Below are positions 61,468 through 64,000 of a DNA stretch of 64,000 nucleotides, in pieces. The stretch spans positions 1 to 64,000 of the forward strand of contig NZ_JAJITC010000018.1 of NCBI RefSeq assembly GCF_020881035.1, written 5' to 3'. The stretch's first letter is position 1. Every line of letters starts with the position of its first letter. The position numbers and the translations under genes were made by a program. The notes under the pieces are model-generated. The model did not search any database and was not told the origin of the DNA. It worked only from the letters and a program-made list of their open reading frames with translations. This stretch comes from Paraburkholderia translucens (lineage in GTDB: Bacteria > Pseudomonadota > Gammaproteobacteria > Burkholderiales > Burkholderiaceae).

Positions 61468-62243
61468 CTTCGCTTTATCACGGTCACCGCTTCCCTGCCG
61501 TCGTCATCAGCTGCGCGGTTCGATGGCCTTCCGGTTCAGCCTGAGCCTGCGCGACATCGAGGAGTTGTTGCTTGAGCGTGGTGTCGTGGTCACGTACGAA
61601 ACGATCCGTTGCTGGTGCGCCAAGTTCGGCGCTGGATTCGCTCAGTGCGCCAAGGCAGTGCGGCGCAAGCCTGGCAGCACCTGGCATCTAGACGAGATGT
61701 TCGTGACGCTGCGCGGTGAGCCGCATCTGTTGTGGCGTGCGGTCGACGAGCATGGCGCCGAACTCGACGTGCTGGTGCAAAAGCGTCGCGACAAGGCCGC
61801 GGCAAAGCGCTTCTTTCGGCGGTTGCTGCATTCAAATCCGGTGCCGCGCAAAATCGTTACCGACCAACTGCGCAGTTATTCGGCGGCGAAGGCTGATATT
61901 CGTGAGCTCGCTCCGGTAAAGCACGTTTTCGTTAAAGCGGCCGCACGCGTAAACAACCGCGCCGAGAACGGCCACCAGCCAACCCGTAGGCGAGAACGCC
62001 AGATGTGTGGCTTTCGCGATGCGCGCCGCACACAGGCTTTTCTTTCATGCTTCGGCCCGATCCGTCAGCACTTCGCGCTTCCAAGGCATCGCATGAACGC
62101 TGCACGTCATCGCGCCATACTAAAAGAACGCCTTGGCACTTGGCATGGTTGGGCCGTCTCTGCCTCAATTGAGACAGTTATCTGATAAGGATAACTACAC
62201 GTATGCCGCGCAGTTGGCCTACAGCCGCCAACTTGACAACGCC
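61468..62243 (+). mobile_element. IS6-family element, transposase frameshifted near its start
   Basis: The first block KASLYHGHRFPAVVIS is in one frame; at about 61525 it moves to the frame that starts at ATG 61523: FRFSLSLRDIEELLLERGVV, TWHLDEMFVTLRGEPHLLWR (first Asp), VLVQKRRDKAAAKRFFRRLL, IVTDQLRSYSAAKADIRELA (second Asp), RAENGHQPTRRRERQMCGFR (Glu). The 220-residue part has all three acidic residues. The right end CCAACTTGACAACGCC ends at 62243; no matching left end is seen upstream, so the left tip is lost. Confidence 0.88.
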
Positions 62244-62301
62244 CATGAAACCAGTTCTTGCCGGCGTCGATGCCGATCACTTGCGAATTGGCGGGGTTCA
62301 T
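62244..62301 (-). mobile_element. IS110-family transposase N-terminal fragment
   Basis: The minus strand begins at ATG 62301 as NPANSQVIGIDAGKNWFHG, the DEDD-type start of IS110 transposases (GIDIGKNWFHV, with the first Asp). It is cut at 62243 by the right end of the IS6 element. So the IS6 copy lies inside a former IS110. Confidence 0.8.
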
Positions 62302-62414
62302 GACGGTGACCTCACATACGGGTTTCGGGGCTTCAGTATCCGCCCGATGAAAAGTGGGTGGACCATCCCAGTAAATCCGAATCTAGAAAGGGCACCCCAA
62401 GTCAGCAGCACCGC

Positions 62415-64000
62415 TCAGATCGCTCGCGGTAACCGGCATTCGAAGCGCGCAACGAAGTCGGCCGTGTCGTCCACAACGTCGATCAACATCGCCATCTGGA
62501 CGGCAAGATCGCGGCACAACTGCCATTCGGCATGCCGGATCGCAGCATCGACGCCGGGCCGTCGCGCTCCTGCATGCCCGCCGCCTGGGGCCTCAATTGT
62601 CAGCACCACTTCGAAAAGGCCACCCGTGTGTGCAGCGCAGCGCAGCGTGAAGGTGATGTCCGCCGCGCCGACGCAGGCCACGAGGCAGGCAAGCAGGCGC
62701 CGATAGCGTGCTGCATCGATCCACACCGCCTGCGACGCGCGTCCATTCGTGCCGAACGTCAGGCTTCGTCCATTGCGCACCGCCTCTTCCCGCAGGGGCG
62801 CGAGCGTCGCCGCGGTCAACGCCTTCAGGTCGTGTCGCTCGGGCAAGACGTCGAGCATTGCGGCCCCCTCAATGAGCCGGCGCAGGTCGCCTAGCTGGTC
62901 GCACAACCCCCGCCGCTGCATCTCCAAAGACACCGGCGCATCGAGCACCAGCGTCCGCGGACGGTTACCTTCAATTGCGTTGTCCGGCGAAGAATCGAGC
63001 CCCTCAAGCACCGCCCCCATCACGTCTACCAGCTCCCGCAACAGCCGGCTCTTCGCCCGGCTCGCGGCGATCGCCCGCGCGTGGGCGTCGCGCAACTGCG
63101 CGAAGCTTCGCTCGTGACCGCTCAGGTCATACAGGCCACACAGCATCATCACAACGTTGCCGTGCATATCTCTAATCGGCGCGCCCCATTCGATCCCGCG
63201 CGTCTCCCCGCCATCGATCTCGGTTACAACTTCCTTCGTATAGGCGATACCGCGGGCCACCGCGTCAAAAAACAGCGTCCGCATTTCGCGTCCGTCCTTG
63301 CCTCGCCGAAGGAACCACGCGCCCGGCGCGTCCGGGTCGGTGCCGATCAGTGCATCGCCCGCCGTACCATGCCGAAGGCGCAGGTAATTGTTTAAATAAA
63401 TGACGCGCCCGTCCAGGTCCCGCATGGTGGCGGGACCGGGAAACGCATCGAGCAGTGCGCGGGCAACCTTCTCCACGGCCCCGGTGGCGTCCGGCGCGAG
63501 GCCGGCCTCGCGTTCGGATTCCGGTTCGGGCTCGCCGCGCGTGATCCCTTTCAGCCGGGCGATTTCCAGCAGATCGACGACCGAGGCTGCATTGAGTTTG
63601 CGAAGCAGCCGCTGCTTGTAGGTACTGATCGTACGATCGCTCAATGCCATGGCCTTCGCGATCTCGCTCACGCGCTGGCCGCTTGCCAGATGCTGCAGCA
63701 CCGCTAGTTCCCGCGGGGACAGGTCGCGCAGCGGGTCAGTCTCGCCCGGCCCGGTACTACCGCGCACCGAGTCCGTGGACGCCTGAACCGGGAAATGCAT
63801 GCGATTGTGAGCGAGAGAATCGAGTGCCCGGAAAAGTTCGTCAAGGCTCGCCGTCTTGCTGATGAAGCCCGACGCGCCAGCCTTCATGCACATCGCAACG
63901 ATATGCGGGCCGTCCTGCTCGGAAAGGACCAGCGTACAGACATTCTGCCGCCGCCGGCGCAACCGCTGGATCACCTCGATGCCGTTGAGCCGCGCGAGCC
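62415..64000 (-). CDS. response regulator with LuxR HTH, PAS and kinase-like C-terminal region (partial)
   Basis: A frame of at least 528 residues running off the right edge. Its first part is the end of a receiver domain (CMKAGASGFISKTASLDELF), then a LuxR HTH (LSPRELAVLQHLASGQRVSE, IAKAMALSDRTISTYKQRLL) and a PAS domain (FPGPATMRDLDGRVIYLNNY) with PAC-like strands, then a dimerisation-like helix and a divergent ATPase-like end (ADITFTLRCAAHTGGLFEVV). The DNA-binding domain in the middle, with a PAS after it, is unusual. The N-terminal part lies outside the window. Targets unknown. Confidence 0.8.
   Translation of the reverse strand, partial: LARLNGIEVIQRLRRRRQNVCTLVLSEQDGPHIVAMCMKAGASGFISKTASLDELFRALDSLAHNRMHFPVQASTDSVRGSTGPGETDPLRDLSPRELAVLQHLASGQRVSEIAKAMALSDRTISTYKQRLLRKLNAASVVDLLEIARLKGITRGEPEPESEREAGLAPDATGAVEKVARALLDAFPGPATMRDLDGRVIYLNNYLRLRHGTAGDALIGTDPDAPGAWFLRRGKDGREMRTLFFDAVARGIAYTKEVVTEIDGGETRGIEWGAPIRDMHGNVVMMLCGLYDLSGHERSFAQLRDAHARAIAASRAKSRLLRELVDVMGAVLEGLDSSPDNAIEGNRPRTLVLDAPVSLEMQRRGLCDQLGDLRRLIEGAAMLDVLPERHDLKALTAATLAPLREEAVRNGRSLTFGTNGRASQAVWIDAARYRRLLACLVACVGAADITFTLRCAAHTGGLFEVVLTIEAPGGGHAGARRPGVDAAIRHAEWQLCRDLAVQMAMLIDVVDDTADFVARFECRLPRAI

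Overview
The window is GC-rich, with dense genes and codon choices typical of Burkholderiaceae. Several products (BvgA-type regulator, CmcJ-like and DszA/DszC-like enzymes, an intracellular PHB esterase beside a CopG protein, a DUF3701-type integrase piece) point to Paraburkholderia, Caballeronia or Burkholderia. The mix of catabolic islands, insertion-sequence scars and broken housekeeping genes (groES, cysK, nadE, cinA, maiA, mscS) suggests an accessory part of a chromosome, chromid or megaplasmid rather than a core region. The genus is inferred; no rRNA, tRNA or replication origin was found.

Layout. 0-9.7 kb: an organosulfur-type scavenging region with a DszC/SfnB-like flavoenzyme, a CmcJ-like oxygenase, an FMN-dependent NtaA/DszA-like monooxygenase with an ABC ATPase remnant behind it, a peptide-type binding protein, a nitroreductase, cspA, and a cysK fragment spliced to a truncated acyl-CoA dehydrogenase. 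9.9-12.2 kb: a FadL-type porin divergent from an ArsR regulator, then nested IS3/IS6 scars. 12.3-15.4 kb: a circularly permuted ATP-grasp/alpha-E operon behind a good sigma-54 promoter. 15.7-20.8 kb: a sugar-type ABC importer, an enolase-superfamily dehydratase and a divergent GntR regulator.

21.3-33.9 kb: a catabolic island of visibly lower GC. It holds an SDR, an AraC regulator, a one-component CarAa/OxoO-like Rieske oxygenase, an amidase, a ferredoxin-type reductase, an M20-like protein lacking usual metal ligands, a lipocalin-like protein, mhpB/mhpE remnants, a porin, an alcohol dehydrogenase, a cupin, a bacteriohemerythrin and a broken second SDR next to an integrase remnant. The set fits degradation of an N-heteroaromatic or aromatic amide, but the substrate cannot be read from sequence.

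34-47.5 kb: a mosaic of an orphan BMP-type binding protein, small unknown genes, a YefM-VapC toxin-antitoxin pair, GH13, cinA, nadE and maiA remnants, a formate/nitrite-type channel, a YciE ferritin-like protein, an alcohol dehydrogenase, a DHA2 exporter, and a catalase-like peroxidase with cytochrome b561. 48.1-51.9 kb: a TPR / HupE / DUF4331 operon of unknown function.

52.0-56.5 kb: a compact Tn7-like transposon with tnsA, tnsB/tniA, tnsC/tniB and tniQ on the minus strand and no cargo. It is bounded by paired 16-bp end motifs in inverted orientation. tnsA carries an in-frame amber codon, so the element is probably impaired. Its right end abuts an IS6-family transposase fragment.

57-64 kb: a YecA-type SEC-C protein, a small unknown protein, a DUF6398 protein, an mscS remnant, the PHB esterase/CopG pair, a second IS6 copy lying in an IS110 remnant, and the C-terminal part of a receiver-LuxR-PAS hybrid regulator that runs off the right edge.
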